Below, piece after piece: positions 16,989-24,989 of a stretch of 64,000 nucleotides of DNA. Source of the DNA: Streptomyces sp. HD (GTDB lineage: Bacteria > Actinomycetota > Actinomycetes > Streptomycetales > Streptomycetaceae). How positions within the stretch are numbered: the stretch's first letter is position 1; the number at the start of each line of letters is the position of its first letter. The stretch is from the NCBI RefSeq assembly GCF_028369295.1, contig NZ_JAQMYP010000025.1, positions 81,884 to 145,883 of the forward strand. Reading direction: 5' to 3'. The position numbers and the translations under genes were made by a program. The notes beneath the pieces are model-generated. The model was not told the DNA's origin and did not search any database. It worked only from the letters and a program-made list of their open reading frames with translations.

Positions 16989-18146
16989 ATGTCGGTGGAC
17001 TTTGGGTTCAGTGCTGCGGATGACGTGTTTCGGGTGGAGGTCAGGGCGTGGCTCTCCGAGCACGTCGAGGGTGCGCAGGACCGTCGTACCTGGGAACGGA
17101 CCCTCGGGAAGGCCGGATGGATCGGGCTCGGGTGGGGGGAGGGCGGGTATGGGAATCGGACCGCCTCGCTCACCCAGCAGGTCGTCTGGGCCGAGGAGTA
17201 CGCGCGGTCGGGGGCGCCCGGGCGGTCCGGGCATATCGGGGAGAAGTTGCTGGCCCCGACTCTGCTCGCCCACGGGACAGATGAGCAGAAGGGCCGCTTT
17301 CTGCCGGCGATCGCCGTTGGTGAGGAGCTGTGGTGTCAGGGGTACAGCGAGCCCGGGGCGGGGTCGGATCTTGCCGGGGTGCGTACGAAGGCCGAGCGGG
17401 GGCCGGACGGGACGTATCGGGTCACCGGGCAGAAGATCTGGACCTCCCTCGCTCATGAGGCCGACTGGTGTTTTGTGCTGGCCCGGACCGAGCCGGACTC
17501 CCGGCGGCATCACGGGCTGAGCTTTCTGCTGGTTCCGATGGATCAGCCGGGACGTGTCGAGGTGCGGCCCATTCGGCAGATGACCGGGACCAGTGACTTC
17601 AACGAGGTGTTCTTCGACGGCGCGCACGCGCGCGTGGAGCATGTCGTCGGCGGTGAGGGCGCCGGGTGGAAGGTCGCGATGAGTCTGCTCGGGTTCGAGC
17701 GGGGGGTCTCGACGCTCGCCCAGCAGATCGGGTTCGCGCAGGAGCTGGGGCGGGTCGTGGAGGCGGCCGTGCGGTCCGGTGCGGTGGACGATCCCGTCGT
17801 GCGGGAGCGGCTGGTGCGGCAGTGGGCCGAGCTGCGGGTGATGCGCTGGAACGCCTTGCGCACGCTGGGGCGGGCCGGGGACGCGGGGGCGCCCAGTGCT
17901 GCCAAGCTGCTGTGGGGTGGCTGGCATCAGCGGCTCGGGGAGCTGGCGATGCAGGTGCGGGGCGCGGTGGCGGGCGTGGGGCCGCGGGACTGGGCGCCCT
18001 CGTCGCCGTATGAACTCGACGCTCTGCAGCATCTGTTCCTGTTCTCCCGGGCCGACACGATCTACGGGGGCTCGGACCAGGTTCAGCGCACGATCATCGC
18101 CGAGCGGGTGCTCGGTCTGCCCAGGGAGCCCAAGGGGGTCGTCTGA
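16989..18146 (+). CDS. Acyl-CoA dehydrogenase
   Basis: 385 residues. ATG 16989 or GTG 16995 is the start; GGAGGAG at 16982-16988 fits the GTG spacing better, and the open frame further upstream is the repeat. Motifs: GEELWCQGYSEPGAGSDLAG, KIWTSLAHEADWCFVL, GFERGVSTLAQQIGF (Glu/Arg region) and TIYGGSDQVQRTIIAER at the FAD contact near the C-terminus. It is full length, unlike the 12.7-kb partner subunit, and resembles FadE proteins of side-chain degradation. It overlaps the alcohol dehydrogenase gene by one base (TGATG), so co-translation is expected. FAD-dependent, cytosolic. Confidence 0.93.
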   Translation: MSVDFGFSAADDVFRVEVRAWLSEHVEGAQDRRTWERTLGKAGWIGLGWGEGGYGNRTASLTQQVVWAEEYARSGAPGRSGHIGEKLLAPTLLAHGTDEQKGRFLPAIAVGEELWCQGYSEPGAGSDLAGVRTKAERGPDGTYRVTGQKIWTSLAHEADWCFVLARTEPDSRRHHGLSFLLVPMDQPGRVEVRPIRQMTGTSDFNEVFFDGAHARVEHVVGGEGAGWKVAMSLLGFERGVSTLAQQIGFAQELGRVVEAAVRSGAVDDPVVRERLVRQWAELRVMRWNALRTLGRAGDAGAPSAAKLLWGGWHQRLGELAMQVRGAVAGVGPRDWAPSSPYELDALQHLFLFSRADTIYGGSDQVQRTIIAERVLGLPREPKGVV

Positions 18147-19195
18147 TGCGCGGTGTGTTGTTCGACGGCAAGCGGGTCGAGGTCGTGGACGACCTGGTGG
18201 TGCGGGATCCGGGGCCGGGGGAGGTGCTGGTCGCGATCTCGGCTGCCGGGTTGTGCCACAGCGATCTGTCCGTGGTGGACGGGACCATACCTTTCCCCGT
18301 TCCTGTGGTGTTGGGGCATGAGGGCGCGGGGGTGGTCGAAGCGGTTGGTGTGGGGGTCACCCATGTCGGGCCCGGAGACCATGTGGCGCTGTCCACGCTC
18401 GCCAACTGTGGTGTGTGTGCCGAGTGCGACCGGGGGCGGCCGACCATGTGCCGGCAGGCCATAGGGCGGCCGGGGCAGCCGTTCATGCGAGACGGACGGC
18501 CCGTGTTCCAGTTCGCGTCCAACTCCGCGTTCGCCGAGCGGACCGTGGTGAAGGCCGTGCAGGTGGTGCCGATCCCGAAGGACATTCCGCTGCCCTCGGC
18601 CGCGCTCATCGGGTGTGGGGTGCTGACCGGAGTGGGCGCCGTGCTCAACCGGGCGAAGGTGGACCGCGGGGACAGTGTGCTGGTGATCGGTACCGGGGGG
18701 ATCGGGCTCAACGTCCTGCAAGGGGCGCGGATCTCGGGTGCGTTGCGGATCGTCGCCGTCGATGCCAATCCGGCGAAGGAGGCGGTGGCCCGGCAGTTCG
18801 GGGCGACGGACTTCCTGACGTCGGTGGAGGGCGTGCGGGAGCTGCTGCCGACGGGCGCGGACCATGCCTTCGAGTGCGTGGGGCGCGTCGAGTTGATCCG
18901 GGCGGCCGTCGATCTGCTCGACCGGCACGGACAGGCGATTCTGCTGGGGGTTCCGCCGGCCGGGGCCGAAGCGTCCTTCGTCGTGTCCTCCATGTATCTG
19001 GACAAGTCGATCCTGGGCTGCCGGTACGGGTCGTCGAGGCCGCAGCGGGACATCGCGCTGTACGCCGATCTGTACCGGGCGGGGCGGCTGTTGCTGGACG
19101 AGCTGGTGACGCAGACGTATCCGGTGGAGGAGTTCGAGAGGGCGGCGGCGGACGCGGAGGCGGGGAAGGTGGCTCGTGGAGTGCTCACGTTCTGA
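18146..19195 (+). CDS. Zinc-dependent alcohol dehydrogenase
   Basis: 349 residues of the medium-chain dehydrogenase family. Catalytic zinc ligands: C in AAGLCHSDLS, H-E in VVLGHEGAGVVEAVG and a later Cys in LIGCGVLTGVGAV. Structural zinc cysteines are in CGVCAECDRGRPTMC. NAD-binding motif VIGTGGIGLNVLQGA. It is close to class III/NDMA-type enzymes that oxidise primary alcohols. In this operon it may oxidise a side-chain alcohol or regenerate a cofactor. It shares one base with the preceding acyl-CoA dehydrogenase stop codon. The 3' flank (from about 19338) is an insertion element. Confidence 0.93.
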   Translation: MRGVLFDGKRVEVVDDLVVRDPGPGEVLVAISAAGLCHSDLSVVDGTIPFPVPVVLGHEGAGVVEAVGVGVTHVGPGDHVALSTLANCGVCAECDRGRPTMCRQAIGRPGQPFMRDGRPVFQFASNSAFAERTVVKAVQVVPIPKDIPLPSAALIGCGVLTGVGAVLNRAKVDRGDSVLVIGTGGIGLNVLQGARISGALRIVAVDANPAKEAVARQFGATDFLTSVEGVRELLPTGADHAFECVGRVELIRAAVDLLDRHGQAILLGVPPAGAEASFVVSSMYLDKSILGCRYGSSRPQRDIALYADLYRAGRLLLDELVTQTYPVEEFERAAADAEAGKVARGVLTF

Positions 19196-19337
19196 GTGCT
19201 CAACGGACTTTCCGAGGGAGCCCGGCGGCATTTTCCACAGGCCGGGACAGCAAGTTTTCCACAGGCTCGGAAAGTGGCTGCCGGGTTGTCAGTGGGGGCG
19301 CCCACCGTCATCTGCATGACCAGTTCTACTGCCGCCG

Positions 19338-20740
19338 CGGGCCTCGTCCTTCAGGGCGGGGATAGGCGGAACGGTCCGCTGGCGAGGCAGGAACCCAGTT
19401 GACAATTAGTCACTCTACTGGCGCAAGGTCACGGACAGTTGATCACGACCACGCCGGGGAGGTGAGTCATGAAACTGCGGTACAACGAGCGGATCTATCC
19501 GACCACCCAGCAGCAGCGGGACTTGGCGCGCTTCTTTGGCTGTGCCCGTGTCGTCTACAACGACGGCCTGCGGGAGCGCCGGGCGGCGTGGCGGAACGGC
19601 GAGCCGTACATCTCGGACGTCACCTTGCAGAAGATGGTGATCACGGCCGCGAAGAAGACGTCCGAGAGGGAGTGGCTGTCCGAAGCGCCGTCGGTGGCGC
19701 TGGTTCAGTCGCTCGCGGACTTGCATGCCGCGTACCGGAACTTCTTCGCGTCCAAGCGGGGTGTGCGCAAGGGGCCGAAGATGGCTCCCCCCGCGCATGA
19801 AGAAGAAGTCCGGCCGTCAGTCATTGCGGTTCACCCGCAACGGCTTCAAGTCGCGGGACAACGGCTGCCTGTTCATCGCGAAGCTCGGGGATGTGGCGGT
19901 GCGCTGGTCACGTCCGCTGCCGTCCGAACCGTCATCGGTCACGATCATCAAGGACCCGTCCGGCCGGTACTTCGCCAGCTTCGTGGTGGAGACCGAAGAC
20001 AAGCCAATGCCGGAACTGGACCTGGACGACACCGAGACCGGCATCGACCTGGGCCTGTCCTCCTATGCGGTGCTGCGCGGCAGGAAGATCGCCTCACCGA
20101 AGTTCTTCCGCCGCCAGGAGAAGAAGCTCCGTCGCGCACAGCGCAAGCTGTCCCGCTCTCAGAAGGGCTCCAACAACCGAAGGAAGGCCAAGCTCGCCGT
20201 CTCCAGGATCCACGCCAAGATCGCCGACAAACGGCGCGACTTCATCGAACAGGAAACCACCAGGATCACGCGCGAAAGCCAAGCCGTGTACCTGGAGGAC
20301 CTGAACGTGAAAGGCATGGGCAGCGGCAAGCGAGCAAAGAGTGTGCACGACCAGTCACTTGGCATGTTCGCCCGCACTTTGGAAGCCAAGTGCGCCCGGT
20401 ACGGGCGCGACTTCGCCAAGGTCGACCGGTTCTTCCCCTCCACCCAGACGTGCTCCGTCTGCGGCAGCATCGAGGGCCCGAAGGGCTTGGAAGGACCGCG
20501 CATCCGGCAGTGGACGTGCTCCTGCGGGGCATCCCACGACCGGGACGAGAACGCAGAACGCAACATCCGCGCCGAAGGACGGCGCATCTTCGCGGCCGGG
20601 CAGGCCGAGAAGTAAAACGCCTGCGGAGAGCGTGTAAGACCCTGCCTAGCCAGGGCGGTGCTCGATGAAACAGGAACCCACCAGGACCCGCACTATGCGG
20701 GTGGATGGAGCCCCCGGCCTTCAGGCCGGGGAGGATGTCA
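19338..20740 (+). mobile_element. TnpB-only IS200/IS605-type element (IS1341 group)
   Basis: The left end is set near 19338 by a CTCGTCCTTCAGGGCGGGGA hairpin-like block, also found in diverged form at the left end of the 23.5-24.3 kb element. The right end is set at 20740 by a 9-bp hairpin (20712-20720 with 20723-20731, loop TC) followed by GAGGATGTCA. It carries only tnpB, no tnpA transposase gene, so it would need a partner to move. It lies between the alcohol dehydrogenase gene and an MFS remnant. No target duplication is expected for this family. Confidence 0.8.
19469..20615 (+). pseudogene. tnpB: tnpB RNA-guided nuclease gene with a +1 frameshift
   Basis: Frame 1 (19469-~19790) encodes the N-terminal part (MKLRYNERIYPTTQQQRDLA ... 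FFASKRGVRKGPKM). A second frame continues from about 19793 (RMKKKSGRQSLRFTRNGFKS) to 20615. Removing one C from the C6 run at 19787-19792 restores a single ~380-residue TnpB. The RuvC-like residues are intact: Asp in TGIDLGLSSYAV, Glu in VYLEDLNVKGM and Asp in HDRDENAERNI. The zinc finger CSVCGSIEG ... CSCG is intact too. Start ATG 19469 follows GGGGAGGTGAGTC. It could be a recent inactivation, a sequencing error in a homopolymer, or slippage. Confidence 0.88.
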
Positions 20741-20760
20741 GCTATCGAGACGTCGCTTCC
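20600..20760 (+). ncRNA. Putative omega RNA (reRNA) at the right end of the tnpB element
   Basis: TnpB elements make a guide RNA from the 3' end of tnpB and the right end, with the guide lying just outside the element. Here the region after the tnpB stop contains stems such as ACCCGCACTATGCGGGT (about 20685-20702) and the terminal CCCCGGCCTTCAGGCCGGGG hairpin. The guide would begin at 20741 (GCTATCGAGACG...). Boundaries are inferred by family analogy only. Confidence 0.45.
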
Positions 20761-21012
20761 GCTCTGGTGTTCCTGGTGCGGGAGCGGCCCGGCGGCTACA
20801 CCCTGGGTGCGACTCTCGCGGCGGCCCATGTGATCGGCGAGATCGCCGGAGCCCCGGTGCTGGGGATGCGGCTGGCCCCGGCCAGGGGTCGGCGTCATCT
20901 GGCCGTCGGGCTCGCGGGCGGAGCCGTGGGGTTCATGGGGCTCGGGGTGCTGGCCGGGGCGCATCCCGTGCTGCTGACGGCGCTCGGCTGGTGGGGCGAG
21001 GCCCGCCGGGAT
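20741..21012 (+). pseudogene. MFS transporter fragment
   Basis: Directly after the insertion element's right end, the frame reads SYRDVASALVFLVRERPGGY, then GATLAAAHVIGEIAGAPVLG and HLAVGLAGGAVGFMGLGVLA, two membrane helices typical of the N-terminal third of a major facilitator. The start is replaced by the element, and the similarity ends near 21000, about 50 bp before the end of the convergent regulator gene. Ten or so helices are missing, so it cannot be a working transporter. The remaining frame to 21153 overlaps the regulator antisense and is not meaningful. Confidence 0.65.
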
Positions 21013-21060
21013 GGGCCGCGCCGGGGCTGGGCCCGGCAGGACGATGCCCGTCTGGAGAGG

Positions 21061-22104
21061 TCAAGTGCCGCTGGGGACCTGGACGTCGACGTTGCCGCCG
21101 GCGCGGAAGGTGCGCCGATAGCTGGTGGGGGTGACGCCGAGGGCCGTCTGTAGGTGCTGTCGCATCGACTGGGCCGTACCGAAGCCGGCGTCCCGGGCGA
21201 CCTGGTCGACGGACAGGTCGGAGGACTCCAGCAGGTGCCGGGCGCGTTCCACCCGCTGCTGGGTGAGCCACTGGCCGGGGCTGACGCCGACCTCCTCACG
21301 GAAGCGGCGCGTGAAGGTCCGCACGGACATGGACACCTGGTCGGCCATGTCGCGCAGTTGGAGCGGCTCGTGCAGGCGGCCCAGGGCCCAGGCGCGGGCC
21401 GTGGTCGTGGACGCCTGCTGGGGGTCGGGGACCGGGCGGTGGATGTACTGGGCCTGGCCGCCGTCCCGGTGCGGCGGTACGACCGTGCGGCGGGCCACGT
21501 CGTTGGCGACCGCCGTGCCGTGGTCGCTGCGGACCATGTGCAGGCACAGGTCGATCCCGGCCGCCACCCCGGCCGAGGTCAGCACGTCGCCGTCGTCGAT
21601 GAACAGGACGTTCGGGTCGACCTCGATCCGCGGGAAGAGCGCCTGGAAGCGCTCGGCGTCGGCCCAGTGCGTGGTGGCGGGGCGGCCGTCCAGGTAACCG
21701 GCGGCGGCGAGGACGTACACGCCCGTGCAGATGGACGTGAGCCGGGTGCCGGGGCGGATGTGGGCGAGGGCGGCGGCCAGTTCGGGGGTGAGGACGCCCT
21801 GTTCGTAGAGCGGGCCGTGCTCGTACAGCGCCGGTACGACGACCGTGTCCGCGGTGGCCAGGGCCTCCGGGCCGTGCTCGACCTGGACGGCGAAGTCGGC
21901 GTCGGTCCGCACCGGGCCCGGTGGCCGGATCGAGCAGGTGACGACGTCGTACAGATGCCGTCCCCGCGCGTCCTTGGGGCGGCCGAAGATGCGGTGCGGG
22001 ATGCCCAGCTCGAAGGGGAGGAGGCCGTCGAGGGCGAGGACGACGACGCGATGCGGTCGGAAGGGTTCCTGCTGGGCGCGCGCCGCGCTGCTGGCCGTAT
22101 CCAT
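21061..22104 (-). CDS. GlxA-type transcriptional regulator (DJ-1/PfpI-like domain plus AraC HTH)
   Basis: 347 residues. The N-terminal half is an amidotransferase-like domain (RVVVLALDGLLPFELGIPHR, SICTGVYVLAAAGYLDGR with the nucleophile-position Cys). The C-terminal ~100 residues are an AraC DNA-binding domain: PLQLRDMADQVSMSVRTFTR, RARHLLESSDLSVDQVARDA, FGTAQSMRQHLQTALGVTP. It is divergent from an MFS gene 72 bp away, so it likely controls that gene and itself from the shared region. The ligand is unknown. The neighbouring fragment at 20.7 kb suggests a second transporter was lost. Confidence 0.93.
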   Translation of the reverse strand: MDTASSAARAQQEPFRPHRVVVLALDGLLPFELGIPHRIFGRPKDARGRHLYDVVTCSIRPPGPVRTDADFAVQVEHGPEALATADTVVVPALYEHGPLYEQGVLTPELAAALAHIRPGTRLTSICTGVYVLAAAGYLDGRPATTHWADAERFQALFPRIEVDPNVLFIDDGDVLTSAGVAAGIDLCLHMVRSDHGTAVANDVARRTVVPPHRDGGQAQYIHRPVPDPQQASTTTARAWALGRLHEPLQLRDMADQVSMSVRTFTRRFREEVGVSPGQWLTQQRVERARHLLESSDLSVDQVARDAGFGTAQSMRQHLQTALGVTPTSYRRTFRAGGNVDVQVPSGT

Positions 22105-22175
22105 GGCCCGATCCTAACGAATGCTGTCCCTCGGGCCACTCGTTTCGGACGATCACAGGCCCGAAGCTCTATGTC

Positions 22176-23513
22176 GTGACCCAGACAACCGAGACGACCG
22201 AGGCAGCAGCCACCGCAGAGGACAGTCGGCCGATCAGGAAGTCCCGCCCGCGGCGGAACCGCACACATTCAGTGCACCGCGCCTGGTTCGTCGCCGCCGT
22301 CGCCTTCGTGACGATCCTCGGCGCGGCCGCCTTCCGCTCCTTGCCGGGGCTGCTCATCGACCCGCTGAACGACGACTTCGGCTGGTCGCGCGGCACGATC
22401 GGGGCCGCCGTCTCCATCAACCTCGCGCTGTACGGTCTGACCGCCCCGTTCGCCGCCGCGCTGATGGACCGCTTCGGCATCCGGCGGGTCGTCGCGGTGG
22501 CCCTGAGCATGATCGCGCTCGGCTCGGGGCTGACGTACTGGATGACGGCGGCCTGGCAGCTGCTGTTGTGCTGGGGCCTGCTGGTGGGACTCGGCACCGG
22601 TTCGATGGCGCTGGCCTTCGCCGCGACGGTCACCAACCGCTGGTTCACCGAGCGGCGCGGCCTGGTCACCGGCATCCTCACCGCCGCCTCGGCCTCCGGC
22701 CAGCTGATCTTCCTGCCCCTGCTGTCCTGGATGGTCGAGAAGCACACCTGGCAGCCGGCCGTCGTCACGGTCGCCCTCGCGGCCCTCGTGGTGGTCCCCT
22801 TCGTCTGGCTGCTGCTGCGTGACCACCCGGCCGACGTGGGTCTGAAGCCGTACGGCGCGCAGGAGTTCGTGCCCAAGCCGGCCCCCGTGCAGGGCGCCGC
22901 GCGCCGGGCGGTGACGGTGCTCTTCTCGGCGGCCCGCACCGGCCCCTTCTGGCTGCTGGCCGGCACCTTCGCGATCTGCGGCGCCTCCACCAACGGCCTC
23001 ATCCAGACCCACTTCGTGCCGGCGGCCCACGACCACGGCATGCGCATCACGGCGGCCGCCTCGCTGCTCGCGGTCATCGGCGTGTTCGACGTGGTCGGCA
23101 CGATCGCCTCCGGCTGGCTGACCGACCGCTTCGAGCCGCGTCGGCTGCTCGCGGTCTACTACGCCCTGCGCGGCATCTCGCTGCTCTTCCTCCCGATGCT
23201 GCTCGCGCCGAGCGTCCACCCGCCGATGCTCTTCTTCATCGTGTTCTACGGCCTCGACTGGGTCGCCACCGTCCCGCCCACCGTCGCCCTGTGCCGGGAG
23301 CAGTACGGCGACGACAGCGCCATCGTCTTCGGCTGGGTCCTCGCCTCCCACCAGGTCGGCGCCGCGCTGGTCGCTTTCCTCGGCGGGGTCGCGCGGGACG
23401 TCTTCGGTACGTACGACATGGTCTGGTACGCGTCGGGGGCGCTGTGTGCGGCGGCGGCCCTGATGGCCCTGGTGATCCGGCGGCGTCCGGCTCCGACGGT
23501 GGTGGCGGCCTAG
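22176..23513 (+). CDS. MFS transporter
   Basis: 445 residues with about twelve predicted membrane helices. The basic cytoplasmic N-terminus is SRPIRKSRPRRNRTHSVHRA. The MFS motif A region is ALMDRFGIRRVVAVAL, and the second-half counterpart is GWLTDRFEPRRLLAVYYALR. It resembles the monocarboxylate/oxalate-formate antiporter branch (GWSRGTIGAAVSINLALYG). GTG 22176 was chosen because it lies just before the conserved basic leader; no clear ribosome-binding site. It pairs with the divergent GlxA-type regulator. The substrate is unknown. Confidence 0.93.
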   Translation: MTQTTETTEAAATAEDSRPIRKSRPRRNRTHSVHRAWFVAAVAFVTILGAAAFRSLPGLLIDPLNDDFGWSRGTIGAAVSINLALYGLTAPFAAALMDRFGIRRVVAVALSMIALGSGLTYWMTAAWQLLLCWGLLVGLGTGSMALAFAATVTNRWFTERRGLVTGILTAASASGQLIFLPLLSWMVEKHTWQPAVVTVALAALVVVPFVWLLLRDHPADVGLKPYGAQEFVPKPAPVQGAARRAVTVLFSAARTGPFWLLAGTFAICGASTNGLIQTHFVPAAHDHGMRITAAASLLAVIGVFDVVGTIASGWLTDRFEPRRLLAVYYALRGISLLFLPMLLAPSVHPPMLFFIVFYGLDWVATVPPTVALCREQYGDDSAIVFGWVLASHQVGAALVAFLGGVARDVFGTYDMVWYASGALCAAAALMALVIRRRPAPTVVAA

Positions 23514-23539
23514 GTCTCCACCAGAGGAACCGCCCCTTT

Positions 23540-24345
23540 TGACATCCTCCCCCTCTTGAAAGAGGGGGATTCCAACCCATCTGGGTTGAGGTTCACGGAC
23601 GCTCGACCGTTGTGTGGGCGGTGTCGTCCCTCCGGCACAGGCTTGGCGCCTGGGGGAGGGGAATCCCGCCCTGTCCTGCCGCGACGTTGTTCGCTGCGTT
23701 TTCGTCCGTGTTGCAGGTGAAGCCGCAGGATACGCAGACGAACTCGGCTTGGCTCTTGCGTGAGTTCTTCTCGATCCATCCGCAGGCGCTGCATCGCAGA
23801 GAGGTATACGGGGCCGGGACGTCCTCGACCCGGCCAGGAGCTTTCTCCTCAGTCCGGCGGCGGGGAAGCCCCCAGCCCTGGGTGGGGATCGCTCTGTTAA
23901 GCCCGGCCTTCTGCTTCACGCGTCGGCCTGGCCGTTCGACTGTCCCCCGAGCGGAGGCGGTCATGTTCTTGATGTTCAGCTTCTCGAACCGAACCAGGTC
24001 GTAAGCGCGGGCGAGTAGGGTCGAGGTCTTCTCGCACCAGTCCCTACGCCGGTTCGCCTCACGGGCCTTGAGCAGCGGCTCTGGCCTTGGCGAAGTCCTT
24101 CAACGCCTGCTGCTGCACATCGGCATTTCCTGCACGCAGCCACTCGTTCTCTTGCCGAGCTTCGGTGAGCTGCCTGCACTGCTCGGTGAACCCCGGCGCG
24201 GGCTTCCTTCCCATGCGCCAATGGCCATGCGGCGCGCAGTCGCCCCGGGTGGGACGCCGAAGCGCCCTGACGGGGATTCGGCTACTCCTGCCCTGCTCCG
24301 TGAGGGCACGCGATCTTCCCGGACCTGAGGGACGGGGCACCCTGC
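23540..24345 (-). mobile_element. Decayed TnpB-type element
   Basis: Right end at 23540: a 10-bp hairpin (23548-23557 with 23560-23569) next to TGACATCCTCC, the reverse complement of the same GAGGATGTCA terminus as in the 19.3-20.7 kb element. Left end near 24342: a GGACCTGAGGGACGGGGC block that mirrors the left end of the other element. The tnpB gene inside has lost its middle. The left end has run into the flavin reductase gene. Confidence 0.7.
23593..24225 (-). pseudogene. tnpB remnant with internal deletion
   Basis: On the minus strand an N-terminal piece (about 24225-24060; GFTEQCRQLTEARQENEWLR, VQQQALKDFAKA) is followed, in a different frame, by the C-terminal piece (about 24065-23593; RDWCEKTSTLLARAYDLVRF, EKLNIKNMTAS, CSACGWIEKNSRKS, CVSCGFTCNTDENAANNVAA). 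The central ~170 residues, including the first RuvC Asp, are missing, so it cannot cleave DNA. The zinc finger and final Asp (NTDENA) survive. It belongs to a different tnpB lineage from the 19.5-kb copy, judging by the poor resemblance of the two zinc-finger regions. Confidence 0.75.
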
Positions 24346-24959
24346 ACGCGAGAGCGGTGGAACAGTAGGGGGGCCTTGTCCTCGTCACATGTCCCCAGCG
24401 CGTTCACCCGCCCCACCACGATTAGGTGGTCGCCTCCTGTGTGCACCGCGTGGATCGTGCAGTCGATCCATGCCAGCGTGCCCGCGAGGCGGGGGGAGCC
24501 AGAGATGGGTGCCGCGTCGTACGTAACTCCCGAGAACTTGTCTGCCCCGCTTACTGCGAAGGCGCGGCACAGCTCGCCCTGGCCGGCGCTCAGGACGTTC
24601 ACACAGAAGACGCCCGCACGGGCGATACGCGGCCACGTCGTCGACGCGCGGCCGACCATGAAGACGACGAGCGGTGGGTCGAGCGAGAGGGAGGAGAAGG
24701 ACTGGCAGGCGAAGCCAGCGGGGCCGTCATTGCCGTTGGCGGCGGGTGCCGTGACAACGGTGACGCCGGTCGCGAAGCTCCCCAGGGCCCGGCGGAATTC
24801 GGCCTGGTCCACGGGGGCCCGCTCGTCCTCGCTGACACACCGCAACTCCGGGCGCGGCAGTACTTCGACGGATTCCGTCTCGGACGGTGCCTCGTGGGCC
24901 AACCTGAGGTAACGGACGGCGGCGGCCGCCATCCCTGCATGTCCCATCACGTCAGCCAT
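24282..24959 (-). CDS. Flavin reductase family protein with IS-altered C-terminus
   Basis: The core is RRALGSFATGVTVVTAPAAN, FACQSFSSLSLDPPLVVFMV, FCVNVLSAGQGELCRAFAV and HTGGDHLIVVGRVNALG, the FMN-binding split barrel of the small reductase component of two-component flavin monooxygenases (HsaB/HpaC type). It supplies reduced flavin to a partner oxygenase. The natural end (after APLLFHRSR) is replaced by ~22 codons read from the insertion element, which may be tolerated because this tail is variable. ATG 24959 lies 5 bp from operator D; later ATGs at 24944 and 24929 are possible starts. No partner monooxygenase adjoins it. Confidence 0.88.
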   Translation of the reverse strand: MADVMGHAGMAAAAVRYLRLAHEAPSETESVEVLPRPELRCVSEDERAPVDQAEFRRALGSFATGVTVVTAPAANGNDGPAGFACQSFSSLSLDPPLVVFMVGRASTTWPRIARAGVFCVNVLSAGQGELCRAFAVSGADKFSGVTYDAAPISGSPRLAGTLAWIDCTIHAVHTGGDHLIVVGRVNALGTCDEDKAPLLFHRSRVQGAPSLRSGKIACPHGAGQE

Positions 24960-24964
24960 TGAAC

Positions 24965-24979
24965 CTGACGATGCGTCAG
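24965..24979. promoter_or_regulatory. Regulon operator site D: exact CTGAC-N5-GTCAG
   Basis: CTGACGATGCGTCAG, immediately upstream of the flavin reductase gene and just after the end of the enoyl-CoA hydratase gene (ends 24990). Confidence 0.75.
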
Positions 24980-24989
24980 ATAGGAAGCC

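Noticed and set aside
19231..19263. Two TTTTCCACA repeats, DnaA-box-like
   Set aside because: They are one mismatch from the Streptomyces box and only two copies are seen next to an insertion element. Not enough to call a replication site.
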